A DNA stretch of 23,484 bases from Haliscomenobacter sp. (GCA_016713275.1 JADJPL010000019.1:1-23484), one strand, 5' to 3'. Counted from the stretch's first letter, positions 6,673-16,493 are shown. The notes: generated by a model not told the origin, from the sequence alone. Made by a program: numbers and translations.

Positions 6673-8813
6673 ATGAACCGAATCGCCTTTTTGTGGATTT
6701 TTCTGAGTCTTTTGACAGTTCATGGCCTTCTTTCCCAAAATCCCCATCAAAAGACCAACTTCGACCGGGATTGGAAATTTCATTTCGGCCACGCCGCCGA
6801 TCCGGCCAAAGATTTCAATTTTTCCGTCGCGACGATTTTTTCCAAAACCGGAAAAACGGATAAAACCGCGCTGGAGGTCCAATTTGACGACTCGGCCTGG
6901 CGGAGGCTCAATGTACCGCACGACTGGGCCGTCGAGTTGCCCTTTGTCAACGTCGATAATTTCGACGTCATGGCGCACGGGTACAAACCCGTTGGCGGCC
7001 TCTTTCCGGAAACCAGCATCGGCTGGTACCGGAAGACCTTCACGATCCCTGCGGCGGATTCCACCCGGCGGTTCGTTATTCAATTCGACGGTATTTTCCA
7101 GCGATGCGCAGGTCTGGGTCAATGGGTTTTACCTGGGCCGCAACGAGAGCGGCTATATCGGTATGGCGTACGACCTGACGGATTACCTCCGCTATGATCA
7201 GCCCAATGCGTTGGTTGTCCGCGTGGATGCAACCCAATACGAGGGCTGGTTTTACGAAGGCGCGGGTATTTACCGTCACGTTTGGCTGCACCGCCTGGAT
7301 CCGCTCCACGTGGACATCGACGGGGTGTTTGTTCATACCCCGGGAATAGGCCCTACTTCCTGGTATCGGTTCAGGCCGATGTGGTCAATGACCTGAACCA
7401 GCAAAACAGCGGCAGCGCCTACATGTATATTGCGGACCGCAACGGGGAAAAAGCTTTCCCAAAGCCCCGAAACGCCGTTTACCCTTGACGCCCAGGGCAA
7501 AACAACGCTGAAGCAGGAATTGATTCTTCGCAGCCCCCGGCTTTGGTCGCTCGAAGATCCCTATCTCTACCGATTGGTTACGGTGGTGCGCAAAGGAAAA
7601 ACGGTGGCCGATACCCTGGAAACGCGTTTCGGGGGTGCGGCAAATTGAGATCAGCGCCAGCCAGGGTTTTGCTGCGGAACGGCAAGCCGGTGAAAGTCCA
7701 GGGCGTCAACTGCCGCCAGGACCATGCGGGTGTCGGCAGCGCGTTGCCGGATGAGTTGCAGTACTACCGCATCCGGCTGCTGAAGGAATTGGGCGTCAAT
7801 GCCTATCGCGCCAGCCATAACCCGCCTACGCCCGAATTACTGGACGCCTGCGATAGCCTGGGGATGCTGGTAATGGATGAAACCCGCCTGCTCAACAGCA
7901 GCCCGGAATACATGTCCCAATTCGAGCGGCTGGTTCGCCGCGACCGCAACCACCCAAGCATTTTCATGTGGTCGATCGGAAATGAAGAGGGATGGGCGCA
8001 AACCAATAACACCGGACCTGGTGGGCCAGCACGGCGGAAGCATGGTGGCCGCTTTGCGCCGAGAACCCCTGGTTTATGGGCGGATTCGTCTGGACGGGCC
8101 TGGATTACCGGGGCGAACCTACGCCTTACCAATGGCCCAACATCAATTCCCACTTTGGGATCATGGACATGTGCGGCTTCCCCAAAAACATTTATTATTA
8201 CTACCAGTCCTGGTGGAAAAAGGAGGATGTACTCCACATTTCCCCGCATTGGAACTGGCAGGGGAAAGAAGGGCAGCCCATCGACGTTTGGGTGAACTCC
8301 AATGCCGGCGAGGTGGAACTATTTCTCAACGGCAAAAGCCTGGGCAAAAAAGCCATGCCGCGTAACAAGCACCTGCAATGGGAAGTCCCCTATCAACCGG
8401 GAGTGTTAAAGCTACCGGATACTACGCCGGGCGCGAGGTGCGGACCAAGTGGAAACGACCGGCCCGGCTTACCAGATGGTTCTCGTACCCGACCGGACCA
8501 CCCTTCCGGGCCGATGGCGCTGCCGCAGCTGTAGTGAACGTCCATGTCGTGGATGCTCAGGGGCGGGAAGTCCCAACAGCAAATGATCTGATCCGGTTTT
8601 CTATTAAAGGTCCTGGACGGATCATCGGCGTGGGCAATGGCGACCCCAGTAGCCACGAACCCGGATAAGTGCCCGGAAGGCGCCTGGCAGCGGCGTCTGT
8701 TCAATGGCAAATGCCAGCTGATCCTGCAAAGCGCAGATTCGGCAGGGGAGATCGTTCTGGAAGCGGTAGGAGAGGGGTTAAAGCCGGCGCAAGTTACGGT
8801 AAAAGCCAACTAA
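6673..8813 (+). CDS. Glycoside hydrolase family 2 (beta-galactosidase-like), frameshifted and internally deleted
   Basis: This is an exported glycosidase of the GH2 beta-galactosidase type. A signal peptide (residues 1-20, ending near GLLSQ) is followed by the N-terminal sugar-binding jelly roll (FDRDWKFHFG, WRRLNVPHDWAVE, GWYRKTF, VWVNGFYLG, EGWFYEGAGIYRHVWL). Next come the immunoglobulin-like domain (LRSPRLWSLEDPYLYRLVT), the TIM barrel (LLNGKPVKVQGVNCRQDHAGVG, trimmed here to key words; then ELGVNAYRASHNPPTPELLD, SIFMWSIGNEEGWA) and a C-terminal Ig/DUF4982-like region (WNWQGKEGQPIDVWVNSN). The acid/base Glu in GNEEG is present. The segment after it that should carry the nucleophile Glu is missing: near 8020 the text jumps to the WWSTAEAWW-like region, about 100 residues too early. 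Several single-base frameshifts also occur. The stop overlaps that of the converging aminotransferase region. Confidence 0.85.
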
Positions 8814-8816
8814 TGC

Positions 8817-9972
8817 TTACTCCTCCAGTTCGTTGACGGCATTAGCTGCCTGGACCATCTCCTCCTCCGTATTGTAAAAATGCGGCGCCACCCGCAGAAA
8901 ACCTCCCCGGGCGGTGATGGCGACACCTTTCTCTGCCAGGATATGGCTTTTTTTGCCCGGATGCGGGCAGGCCAGGAGAGTATTCCCGACCGGTAGGGTG
9001 CTTCGAAGATCAGTGGTTTGATTTCGGGATGATTCAGATGGGCGAGGAAAACATCCTGCAAGCGAAGGATTTCCCCGAAGATGGGGCCAATGCCATAATA
9101 GTTATGGACCTCCCGCAAACAGGTATTCAAGGCGGCCACGTGGGTGATCGTCGAGGTACTGTATTCAAACCGCTTGGCCGTGGTGTGTGGCGTCCACCGA
9201 TGGTCGAGGTAGTCGAATCCCTGAGTCATGGTTTCGGCGCCGACCTGCACGGGGCCAGCTTGTCGCGAAATGCTGGGGAGGTGTAAAACACCCCGACGCC
9301 TATTGGGCCCAGGGAGCCATTTCCAGCCGGCCGAGGCGAGGGCGGAAATGTTCCATTCCTCCGGGTACACCGGCATGCTGCCCAGGCTTTGAGCGGCGTC
9401 CACGATAAAATCGATGCCCCGTTCCCGGCAAAGCGCCCCGATGGCTTGCAAATCAGCGGCAAATCCGCTGGTAAACTGCACATGGCTCAGCGCGATGATC
9501 CGCGTGCGGGGCGTAATCAAGGCTTCCAGATCGTCCATGCTAAACCAGCCCACGAGCCCGGGGTCGATATCCGACCGGGCAGGGCGGTTGAGATCAATTT
9601 CAGGAAACGCCCTTCAACTCCTGGATAACCCAGGGATAATAGTCGGCAGGTATTCATGCGTGAACGTGATGATTTCGTCACCGGGCTGAAAGGGATATCC
9701 GTTGGCTACCATGGATAAGGCCTCGGAAGTATTCCGAACGGCAGCGATGTTGTCTGCGGACGTCTGGAGCAACAGCGCCATTTGTTCCTTGAATCCGTCC
9801 AGTTCCGGGGTGTAAAAATCCATGAAATGCCCTCCGCCGTGAGAGGCTTTGCTCGGTGAGCAGCTCCGAGCCGCTTCGCCGCAGGGGCATAAAGCGGGGA
9901 AATGCCGCAATGGGCCAGGTAAATGCTGTGGGCTTTGGAGGGGAAGCGGGTTTCGGATTTAACGAAGGTCAT
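8817..9972 (-). CDS. Class V aminotransferase-fold PLP enzyme, frameshifted
   Basis: This is a PLP-dependent enzyme of the class V aminotransferase fold, related to cysteine desulfurases and isopenicillin-N epimerase-like proteins; the exact reaction cannot be deduced. From the ATG at 9972, MTFVKSETRFPSKAHS leads into YLAHCGISPLYAPA. Further on are GHFMDFYTPELDGFKEQMA, NIAAVRNTSEALSMVANG, PGDEIITFTHEY, ALITPRTRIIALSHVQFTSG, the cofactor-binding VDAAQSLG, and SAGWKWLPGP with the Schiff-base Lys. The C terminus, after frame correction, ends VNELEE with the stop at 8817-8819. About 385 residues fits the family. Two or three frame changes occur in the N-terminal half and more near the C terminus. 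Its start overlaps the end of the acyltransferase, so the two are probably co-transcribed. Confidence 0.83.
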
Positions 9973-11225
9973 GTGTGCGGTTTTAATTTGAAGGCGAAGT
10001 TCCTGCAAGCGGGTTTTCGTCTCCGCCGGAAGGCGCTGAAAACGGCTTTGGAACTTTAAGTTATGCCAAAGCTCCTGGTTTACCAGGGAAACATATCCCA
10101 GGGAACCCAACAGAAGGGCTGCTAAAAATACCCACCCCGAGGATGCGATCCAAGCGATGAGCCCCAAAGAATAAAATAGATCAGAAAAGCGCCCATCGAG
10201 GTAGCCAGCAGCACCGGGGAATAGAACTCGATGCGGCTAACCCGGCTTTTGCGGATGTGCAGGGCAAGCGCCATGGGGGGGATAGCAAAAGATCCGGCCC
10301 ACCCAGGCGGGAAGAGCGCCAACAACTGCCCGAATCCAGGCGCCCCTGCCGTACCGGTTGGGGCAGACCAGATTCCAGTCTTCGATCTTGTTTTCGTTCA
10401 AGGCGTCAAAATAGGCGGCACAAACCGCTGTGAGGGGTTCCTTTTCGGATTCCGGCAACACATTAACCCAATCGGCTATTTTTTTCTCTGCCAGGATGGG
10501 CGCCGAAGGGGCGCTTTTGATGGGGAATACCCCGGTAAGCCGTTCCGACCGGTCCATCACCAGCAGATGCTCGGCTAAGCCTTCATCCTCCGGATGGTCG
10601 ATGACGACGATACGGTCGGTCATGGCTTTTTCAGGCGGCGGGTAAGTTCTCCTGCCCGTGCGCCCATTTCCTCGAAAATCGGTTTGGCTGATGGGCTCCC
10701 CAATATCGATCATTACTTCGGTGCAGGGCGATTCGGCATAGGTATAGTTAACCCCCACCGGAACGATGTATAGTTCGTCCATCTCAGGAAAATTTTCGAA
10801 AGTTCCCATTACGATCCGCCCCAATCCTTTTGCAGAGGCCGCAGGCGTTTTCGTGCCGCGCATTGCCCTCGGAAAAATCATGATCGTCCGGTTTTGGGAG
10901 AGCCCCGCAGAGCAAGCCGCGAACGTGGCGTAGTTGTTCCGCAGGCCGCTGTACCCGGCGTCGACAATCCGGTATATAGGGATCATCTTTAACGAGCGAA
11001 GCAAAAATTGTAGACCGTTTTGTGAAAAATCGCCCCGAACGAGGTAATATAGCGGTTGACGAAGAAACACCGCCATGATGCACGGCTCCATGAACCCCGT
11101 CGGGTGATTGGACGCCAGATGACCGGCTTGTTTCGCGGAATGCGATCGAAATGAGAAAGGTATATTTTTCGAAAAAAAACCAAAATCGCAATCCGGGCTA
11201 TAGGCCGGACAAGATAGTAAAGCAT
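9969..11225 (-). CDS. PlsC-like phospholipid/glycerol acyltransferase with C-terminal membrane segments, frameshifted
   Basis: This is a membrane acyltransferase that moves an acyl chain to a (lyso)phospholipid or related acceptor. The N terminus (MLYYLVRPIARIAILVFF) is a hydrophobic helix. It is followed, after one frame change, by ILASNHPTGFMEP, the family's NH-containing motif I, here without the usual H-x4-D. Then IPIYRI.DAG, the IFPEGNARHEK-like motif III and VPVGVNYTY complete the catalytic half. After an alpha-helical stretch with KAMTDRIVVIDHPEDEGLAEHL, the C terminus has at least two membrane helices (LLATSMGAFLIYFILWG and WVFLAALLLGSLGYVSLVNQ). The reading frame at the end is uncertain: one frame stops at 9969-9971, overlapping the aminotransferase ATG as ATGA. 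It is divergent from the GMC gene. Confidence 0.78.
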
Positions 11226-11273
11226 TGCGAACAGGATTTTACGGTGTTTTAAAGCGGCTAAACTACTATAAAA

Positions 11274-11361
11274 AGTTACGGAGTTACGGAGTTACGAGGT
11301 TGCGAAGTAGTGACAAACTCCGCAACTTCGCAACTTCACAACTTCGCAACTTCGCAACTTC
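11274..11361. repeat. AGTTACGG / CAACTTCG inverted tandem array between divergent genes
   Basis: The left half repeats AGTTACGG / GGTTGCGAAG units. After the spacer TGACAAA, the right half repeats the complementary CTCCGCAACTTCG / CAACTTCG units, so the whole block can fold back on itself. It ends 2 bp before the GMC ATG, leaving no room for a ribosome-binding site. The same AAGTTGCG unit forms the array at 16100-16226. Confidence 0.85.
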
Positions 11362-11363
11362 AT

Positions 11364-12925
11364 ATGTACGACTACATCATCATTGGAAGCGGTTTTGGAG
11401 GCTCAGTCAGCGCACTGCGCCTGGCGGAAAAGGGCTATAAGGTGCTGGTAGTGGAAAAAGGCAAGTGGTACCGGGCGGAAGATTTCCCCAAAACCAACTG
11501 GACGCTTTCCAAATGGCTCTGGGCGCCTGCCTTGCGCTGGTATGGGATCATGAAGATCACCATTTTCCGGCATGTGGGATTATTTCCGGAACAGGGGTAG
11601 GAGGAGGCTCTCTGGTTTATGCGAATACGCTTCCGGTTCCGGCCAAAGCGTTTTTTGAATCGGGTTCCTGGGCCGGACTGGCGGATTGGGAGCAAGAATT
11701 GCAGCCTTTTTACCAAACAGCACTCCGGATGCTGAGCGCTTCGCCCAATCCGAAATTTTTCGACGGGGAACATGCGCTGAAGTCGCTGGCTCAGGAAGCC
11801 ACCCCGGGCGCCGAACCAGCGCCGACGCACGTTGCGGTTTATTTCGGTCCGGAAGGCGAAGAAACGCCCGATCCCTATTTTGAAGGCCAAGGCCCTGCCC
11901 GGTCGGGGTGCACCTTTTGCGGCGCTTGCATGACCGGCTGCCGCCACAACGCAAAAAACACGCTGGACAAGAACTACCTCTACCTGGCGCAACAACTGGG
12001 CGCCGAGATCCTTGCCGAACAGGAAGTGGTTGCGGTCGAGCCGGCAGGCAGTCCCGATGGATCGCAGGGATACGAAGTGACCCTTCGCCCATCGACTACC
12101 TGGCTTAAACCCAAAACAAAGCTTCAGGCGAAAGGCGTCATTTTTGCCGGCGGTGTTTTGGGTACCCTGAATTTGTTGCTCCAGCTCAAGCGGGGCGCCC
12201 TTCCGAATCTTTCTCCGCTTGTTGGGCAACAGGTGCGCACCAACAATGAAAGCCTGATCAGCGTAACCCAATTGGAAGGAGATGCCGATATGTCGCAAGG
12301 AGTAGCTATTAGCGCCATTCTGGAAACGGACGCCCATAGCCATCTGGAACTCTGCCGGTATGGCGCTGGTTCCGGGGCCTGGAAACTGAGTTTTCTGCCC
12401 CTGGCCGAAGGTTCGAACGGATGGATTCGGTTGTGGCGAATGGCTACGGATTTTTTCCGGGATCCTGTGGCCTACTGGAAGTATTTCCGCGTCAAGGACT
12501 GGGCAAAAAGTTCGCTGGTCATGCTTTTTATGCAAACGCTCGACAGCACCGTCACTTTTACCCTGGGGCGGTTTGGGCGCATGCAGAGCGCCGTGGTAGG
12601 GAAGGATAAGCCAACCGCATTCATCCCGGAAGCGATCAGTCTGGCCCGGCGCATGGAGCGCATCCTGAAGGGTAAAGCGATGATGTTTGGCCTGACCCCC
12701 ATTGCGGGCATTCCGGGTACTGCCCATATTCTGGGCGGGGCCGTTATGGGCAAAGATCCCCAAACCGGCGTCATCGATAAAGACAACCGGGTATTTGGCT
12801 ACGAAAACATGCTGGTATGCGACGGGTCGATGATCTCTGCCAACCCCGGCGTCAACCCGTCGCTGACGATTACCGCGATTTCCGAACGGGCGATGAGCAG
12901 GATACCGGATAAAGCAAACCGCTAA
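11364..12925 (+). CDS. GMC-family FAD-dependent oxidoreductase (cholesterol-oxidase-like), one frameshift
   Basis: This is a flavoprotein oxidoreductase of the GMC / cholesterol oxidase-like group that oxidises an alcohol or sterol-type substrate; the substrate is not evident. MYDYIIIGSGFGGSVSALRL at the N terminus is the FAD-binding Rossmann motif, ending at a typical VVEKG. GTGVGGGSLVYAN follows after a single frame change near 11575. A cysteine cluster C-x2-C-x2-C-x3-C (CTFCGACMTGC) starts at 11909. VIFAGGVLGTLNLLLQ and the C-terminal GTAHILGGAVMG, ENMLVCDGSMISANPGVNPS and SLTITAISERAM are the conserved FAD/active-site closing motifs. The frame from 11577 to the stop is open. The length, about 520 residues, is normal. 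There is no signal peptide. The stop codon overlaps that of the converging DUF3472 gene. Confidence 0.87.
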
Positions 12926-14225
12926 GGGAGATTAGAGAATTCGATCTCCGGCGCTTTCCCGGATGGGAGGCGGGTAAAGACGCTTCCAAATAGGGTGGTT
13001 TCGTTAAAGAATCCGCAATTTTTCAAAAAAAAACGATCGTTAGTTACCCCGCCCGCGTAATCCATCCGCGCCTGCTTTTTGGCCGTATTATCTGCCGTAA
13101 ACCGAACTGAGGTGATTTCGTGCCAACGGCCGGAGGTATCCGCTACCCATTGATTGGAATACCGCCCCATCCGGGAGATGTGCCCGGTTTCGGGAATAAA
13201 GTTTTCCAGAAAAGCATACAAGTTGCGCAGGTAGGTTTGGGTCTGGGGCCGGCGGAAAGCGGCGATCAGGATCCAGCGCCCTTCTTCCGGCGCGTAAAAA
13301 TAAGCGGTGAAATCCGTGGAGTTATCGGCGTTGGGTTTGCCATGGAGCAAAAAACGGTAAGTGGTTTCCGCCTTCCAGGGATAGCGAAGGTAACTCTGGC
13401 CTCCGGCGCCTTCGTTGCCGAATTCCCCGGCGTACACCGAGGGGCCTTTTCGCAGCAGGCGGATGCGCTGGTTTTCCGGAATATCCGCCGGATTGTCGGT
13501 GGGAAAGGGACTCCAAACGGAAAAGAGCACCCGGCGCTCGGTGGGCGAATTGACCTGTATCCCAAAGTAGCCTTCCCCAAACCCATTGGCCATGAAATAG
13601 GACCCTTCCACATCCTGGCCTTCAGGGATGGTGATTTCGCTGTAAAACCATTCCGCTTCGGAGGCGGCCACCGGGATTTCATACCGGAGGTGGACGGAGG
13701 GTCCCCTGCGTCCCCAATAAAATTCATCCTTGACATAGATCGCCCCTGAAGCCGCTTCCCCACCAAGGAGGATCTCGGCGATCTCGGCAAAATGCGCGCC
13801 CGACCGCTGCGTTCCCTGGATTTCCAGCCAATAATACCCCGGTTGGGGCGCCTGGAATGTTCCAACGGATAGGGTGTCCCAAGCCGGGGGAAAGGAGCTT
13901 GATTTCACGGGATTTCCCGTTAAAGGTGCAACTCAGGGTGGATTGGCCCTCGGCGCCCCGCGCACGTAAACCAAGGCGCAAAACGCCGGCGCGCTCTACC
14001 CGGAAATAGGTCCGGATTTCTCTGCGGGATCAGACCAGGGGCCAATCCCGGAGGAAGAAATGATCGATTCCCCTTTTCCGCGTCGTTGACCACCCAGCTA
14101 TTTCCTCCGGCAGGGATGGAAACCAGCCAGACGGCAGGTCCGGATTCAGCCACGGGCGCTGGCGCCGAGCAAGAAAGAACCAAGAAAAGGGAAAATAAAA
14201 GAAGGACAGGGAGCAACCGCATCAT
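12922..14225 (-). CDS. DUF3472 (with DUF5077-like N terminus) lipoprotein, frameshifted
   Basis: This is an exported lipoprotein of unknown function found in polysaccharide-using Bacteroidota. The ATG at 14225 starts a signal (MMRLLPVLLLFSLFLVLSCS) with a clear lipobox cysteine. After a DUF5077-like region (PAGGNSWVV, then AGVLRLGLRARGAEGQSTLS in another frame), a long open frame from 13908 carries the DUF3472 core. Its landmarks are YYWLEIQGTQRSGAHFAEI, KDEFYWGRRGPSVHL, WFYSEITIPEGQD, GSYFMANGFGEGYFGIQVN, VLFSVWSPF, GQSYLRYPWKAETTYRF, FTAYFYAPEEGRW and a final GVTNDRFFLKNCGFF. At least two indels lie between 13900 and 14080. No catalytic residues are recognised. Its divergent partner is miaA. 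Confidence 0.8.
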
Positions 14226-14341
14226 GGGAGGAAATACCTATTATTGCAATATTTGAGAAAGGAACAACATTTCAGGCAAAGATGGAAATGGGAATGCATA
14301 AAAACGCATTTTTCCTGGAAGCCTGCGGCAGCTCTAACTTT

Positions 14342-15268
14342 ATGACGAACCCGTCTTTGGAAGGCAACAAAACGCTGATTATCGTCGGTGGGCCCACCGC
14401 CAGCGGCAAAACTGCCTTGGCGATAAGACTAGCCCAGCATTTTGGCACGGAAATCCTTTCGGCAGACAGCCGGCAATTCTACCGGGAAATGGCGATCGGA
14501 ACCGCCAAACCCACCCCGGAGGAACTCCAACTGGTCAAACACCATTTTATCGATAGCCTTTCCATCGCCGAGGCCTATACCGTCGGGGATTTCGAACGGG
14601 ATGCCTTGAAGGTACTCGACGAGATCTTTCAAACCCATTCCGTCGCCGTAGTTACCGGCGGTTCAGGCCTCTACCTGAAAGCGCTTTGCGAAGGCCTGGA
14701 TGCGTTTCCGGAAACGCCGGTAGAGGTGCGCGATGCGCTGGAAACCTTGTACCGGGAAAAAGGGCTGGACGCCCTTCATGAAGAATTGCGAACGGCCGAT
14801 CCGGTCTATTACCATACCGTTGATCTCAAGAATCCCCATCGCCTCATCCGGGCGTTGGCGGTATGCCGCGTTTCCGGGCAACCGTTTTCGTCATTCCGGA
14901 AAAAGCAGTTTTCCGAAAGAGCATTCCGCCCGATTTACCTCGAATTGAGCTGGGAGCGGGCTGAATTATACCGCCGGATAGACCAACGGGTGCTGGGAAT
15001 GATGGAAAACGGGTTGCTGGAGGAAGCCCGCACCCTGCTTCCTCACGAAAATCTGACCGCGCTTCAAACGGTAGGTTATCAGGAGCTGTTTGCGCACCTG
15101 AGGGGGGAAACTACCCTGGACGAAGCCATCGCCTTGATCCAGCAAAACAGCAGGCGCTACGCCAAACGCCAGCTCACCTGGTCGCGACGGGATGGGTTTG
15201 GAAGCACGTCCATCCGTCGGAATGGACGTCCATCTTGCAATACCTGGATTTTTCCATGCAGGGGTTAA
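14342..15268 (+). CDS. miaA: tRNA dimethylallyltransferase MiaA
   Basis: MiaA adds a dimethylallyl group from DMAPP to the N6 of A37 in tRNAs reading UNN codons. The P-loop GGPTASGKTALA, the SADSRQFYREMAIGTAKPT block, HHFIDSL, YTVGDFERDA, VVTGGSGLYLKAL, PHRLIRALAV, ALQTVGYQELF and RRYAKRQLTW are all present in order. I chose the ATG at 14342 because it places the P-loop at the usual distance and gives about 309 residues. An upstream in-frame ATG at 14282 adds 20 unconserved residues. Near the end, the frame that reads FWKHVHPSEWTSILQYL looks more native than the annotated one, so a single indel near 15190-15200 changes the last 25 residues. This is a rare housekeeping landmark here. Confidence 0.95.
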   Translation: MTNPSLEGNKTLIIVGGPTASGKTALAIRLAQHFGTEILSADSRQFYREMAIGTAKPTPEELQLVKHHFIDSLSIAEAYTVGDFERDALKVLDEIFQTHSVAVVTGGSGLYLKALCEGLDAFPETPVEVRDALETLYREKGLDALHEELRTADPVYYHTVDLKNPHRLIRALAVCRVSGQPFSSFRKKQFSERAFRPIYLELSWERAELYRRIDQRVLGMMENGLLEEARTLLPHENLTALQTVGYQELFAHLRGETTLDEAIALIQQNSRRYAKRQLTWSRRDGFGSTSIRRNGRPSCNTWIFPCRG

Positions 15269-15309
15269 TCTCCTGGCGCCAGGAATCGTTGTTGGATCAT
15301 GGTAAAGGA

Positions 15310-15621
15310 ATGGACCAGGAAAGCCTGCGGTTAACGATTCAGGCACCCGGCCGCCAATTGGCGGAGGTGGTTTACCACAATACCCGCAAAGGGATGGTGC
15401 TGGCGCCGGCGGAATTTCCCGGCGGCGACCCTGCCCGCTGGCTGCTGCACAGGATGACCTACCGGGCAGAAGGCAAGTCCCTGACCGCCTTTATGAGCCC
15501 GGAATGGGAATCATTGCTGGAAGCCTTCGCTTTCAGGCCTTTGGCCGACCGGGAAATGCATTCCTTGGAAGCCGCTTTCGCAAGGCGCTATTCGCCGGCC
15601 AAGCCTTGGAAGAAAGGGTAA
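15310..15621 (+). CDS. Small protein of unknown function
   Basis: This is an open frame of 103 residues following miaA in the same direction. I do not recognise a family. It starts MDQESLRLTIQAPGRQ and is charged and probably cytoplasmic: no signal peptide, no membrane helix, and a basic end (AKPWKKG). Aromatic and hydrophobic positions alternate in a beta-rich first half, followed by a helical second half (REMHSLEAAFARRY). The frame is continuous with that of the corrected miaA C terminus, so a MiaA frameshift can make it look fused. The spacing of 49 bp to the MenI-like gene suggests a miaA - unknown - thioesterase operon. It is likely a real gene because the frame is intact and fits the gap exactly. 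Confidence 0.6.
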   Translation: MDQESLRLTIQAPGRQLAEVVYHNTRKGMVLAPAEFPGGDPARWLLHRMTYRAEGKSLTAFMSPEWESLLEAFAFRPLADREMHSLEAAFARRYSPAKPWKKG

Positions 15622-15670
15622 CCAGCCCCCCCTGGTAGGTAATCCATTTTTAAACAAACAAAACGCGAAC

Positions 15671-16102
15671 ATGATCTGGAAACACCCCTTACCCCTGGAA
15701 CAATTAAACGCCGTATCGGAACGGACGCTGAATACCGCGTTGGGAATTGAATTCACCGAAATAGGGCCGGACTTTATCCAAGCCAAAATGCCGGTCAACG
15801 AACATACCGTGCAGCCGTTCCGCATCCTGCACGGCGGCGCCAGCGCCGCCCTGGCCGAAACCCTGGGCAGCGTCGCTTCCCTGATGTGCCTCGACGACCC
15901 TACTACCCACGCCGGCGTAGGCGTGGAACTGAATTGCAGCCACCTCCGCGGCGTACCCGAAGGCGGGATGGTCATCGGAACGGCCAAACCCTACCGCCTC
16001 GGAAAGAAAATCCAGGTGTGGAATATGGAAATCCACAATGAACAAGGGGAACTCGTATGCGTCAGCCGTCTGACGATTGCCGTGGTGGAGCAGAAAAGGT
16101 AG
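15671..16102 (+). CDS. menI: Hotdog-fold thioesterase, probable 1,4-dihydroxy-2-naphthoyl-CoA hydrolase (MenI/YdiI-like)
   Basis: This is a 143-residue hotdog acyl-CoA thioesterase. In MenI/YdiI this enzyme releases DHNA from CoA in menaquinone synthesis; relatives act on other aryl- or acyl-CoAs. The start MIWKHPLPLEQLNAVSERT closely follows the YdiI pattern (MIWKR...LDELNA). The active-site strand and helix HGGASAALAETLGSVASL, with the catalytic Glu, is intact. GVGVELNCSHLRGVPEG and the C-terminal LVCVSRLTIAVVEQK match the family. Length is normal and the frame is unbroken. The stop codon TAG is the first codon of a tandem array (TAGCGAAGTTGCGG). MenI assignment over a generic PaaI-type enzyme is inferred from overall resemblance and from Bacteroidota using menaquinone. 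Confidence 0.85.
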   Translation: MIWKHPLPLEQLNAVSERTLNTALGIEFTEIGPDFIQAKMPVNEHTVQPFRILHGGASAALAETLGSVASLMCLDDPTTHAGVGVELNCSHLRGVPEGGMVIGTAKPYRLGKKIQVWNMEIHNEQGELVCVSRLTIAVVEQKR

Positions 16103-16226
16103 CGAAGTTGCGGAGTTGCGAAGTTGCTAAGGGAAGTTGCGAAGGAAAGTAACGAAGTAGCGAGGTTGCGAAGGGAAGTTGCGACGTTGCGGGGTAACGA
16201 AGTAGCGAAGTAACGGGGTTGCGGAG
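16100..16226. repeat. AAGTTGCG tandem array beginning at the menI stop
   Basis: About 125 bp of degenerate 8-bp units (GAAGTTGCG, GGAGTTGCG, GAAGTAGCG, GAAGTAACG) begin inside the menI stop codon, which reads GGTAGCGAAG. The unit matches the array at 11274-11361 and the short one at 18106-18133. It is one of three repeat blocks filling the 16103-16493 gap. Confidence 0.88.
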
Positions 16227-16232
16227 GAAACT

Positions 16233-16371
16233 CTGTTGTGCGTAGACTTCCGTCTATGCGTCCGTTCAATCTTCAGATTGCGTGCATAGTCTCCGCCCAT
16301 TAGGCGCATTGCTTCATTGTCTGAACTATGATTTACATGATGAAACGATGGCCATGATGTAGCCCGGATTT
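16233..16371 (-). repeat. 139-bp dispersed module Q, copy 2 (inverted)
   Basis: This is the reverse complement of 6448-6586 with about six substitutions and no indels. The hairpin GCGTAGAC / GTCTATGC is kept through a G-U pair where copy 1 has a perfect match. It lies next to module P, but P has the same orientation as at copy 1 while Q is flipped, so the two modules move or rearrange independently. Confidence 0.85.
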
Positions 16372-16386
16372 CCCCCCCTGTTTGCC

Positions 16387-16434
16387 GAAATCCGCAGATT
16401 TCGTGCAGAACTATCCGCCGGTCCCCTGACCGGC
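16387..16434. repeat. Hairpin module P, copy 2
   Basis: It has palindromes GAAATC / GATTTC (16387-16402) and GCCGGT / ACCGGC (16417-16434), in the same order and spacing as 6381-6428. The first stem differs from copy 1 (GGAATC / GATTCC) by a compensated pair change. After it, 16435-16493 contains a run of A and nothing else clear before the ATG at 16494. Confidence 0.8.
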
Positions 16435-16493
16435 GTGAACTGGTTCCAGACAGTTGTGGGTGCCGCCTCGATCCTTTTTTAAAAAAAACAAAC

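Noticed and set aside
11188..11210. Palindrome ATCCGGGCTATAGGCCGGA resembling the start of module Q
   Set aside because: It falls inside the conserved N terminus of the acyltransferase (LVRPIARI) and is explained by coding sequence.
11550..11590. Programmed ribosomal frameshifting as an explanation of the broken genes
   Set aside because: Breaks are scattered over unrelated genes, occur many times per gene and lack a common slippery site with downstream structure.
11435..12763. 442-codon open frame on the minus strand
   Set aside because: It is the shadow of the GMC oxidoreductase, whose plus-strand frame has all FAD motifs; the antisense protein is low-complexity and basic.
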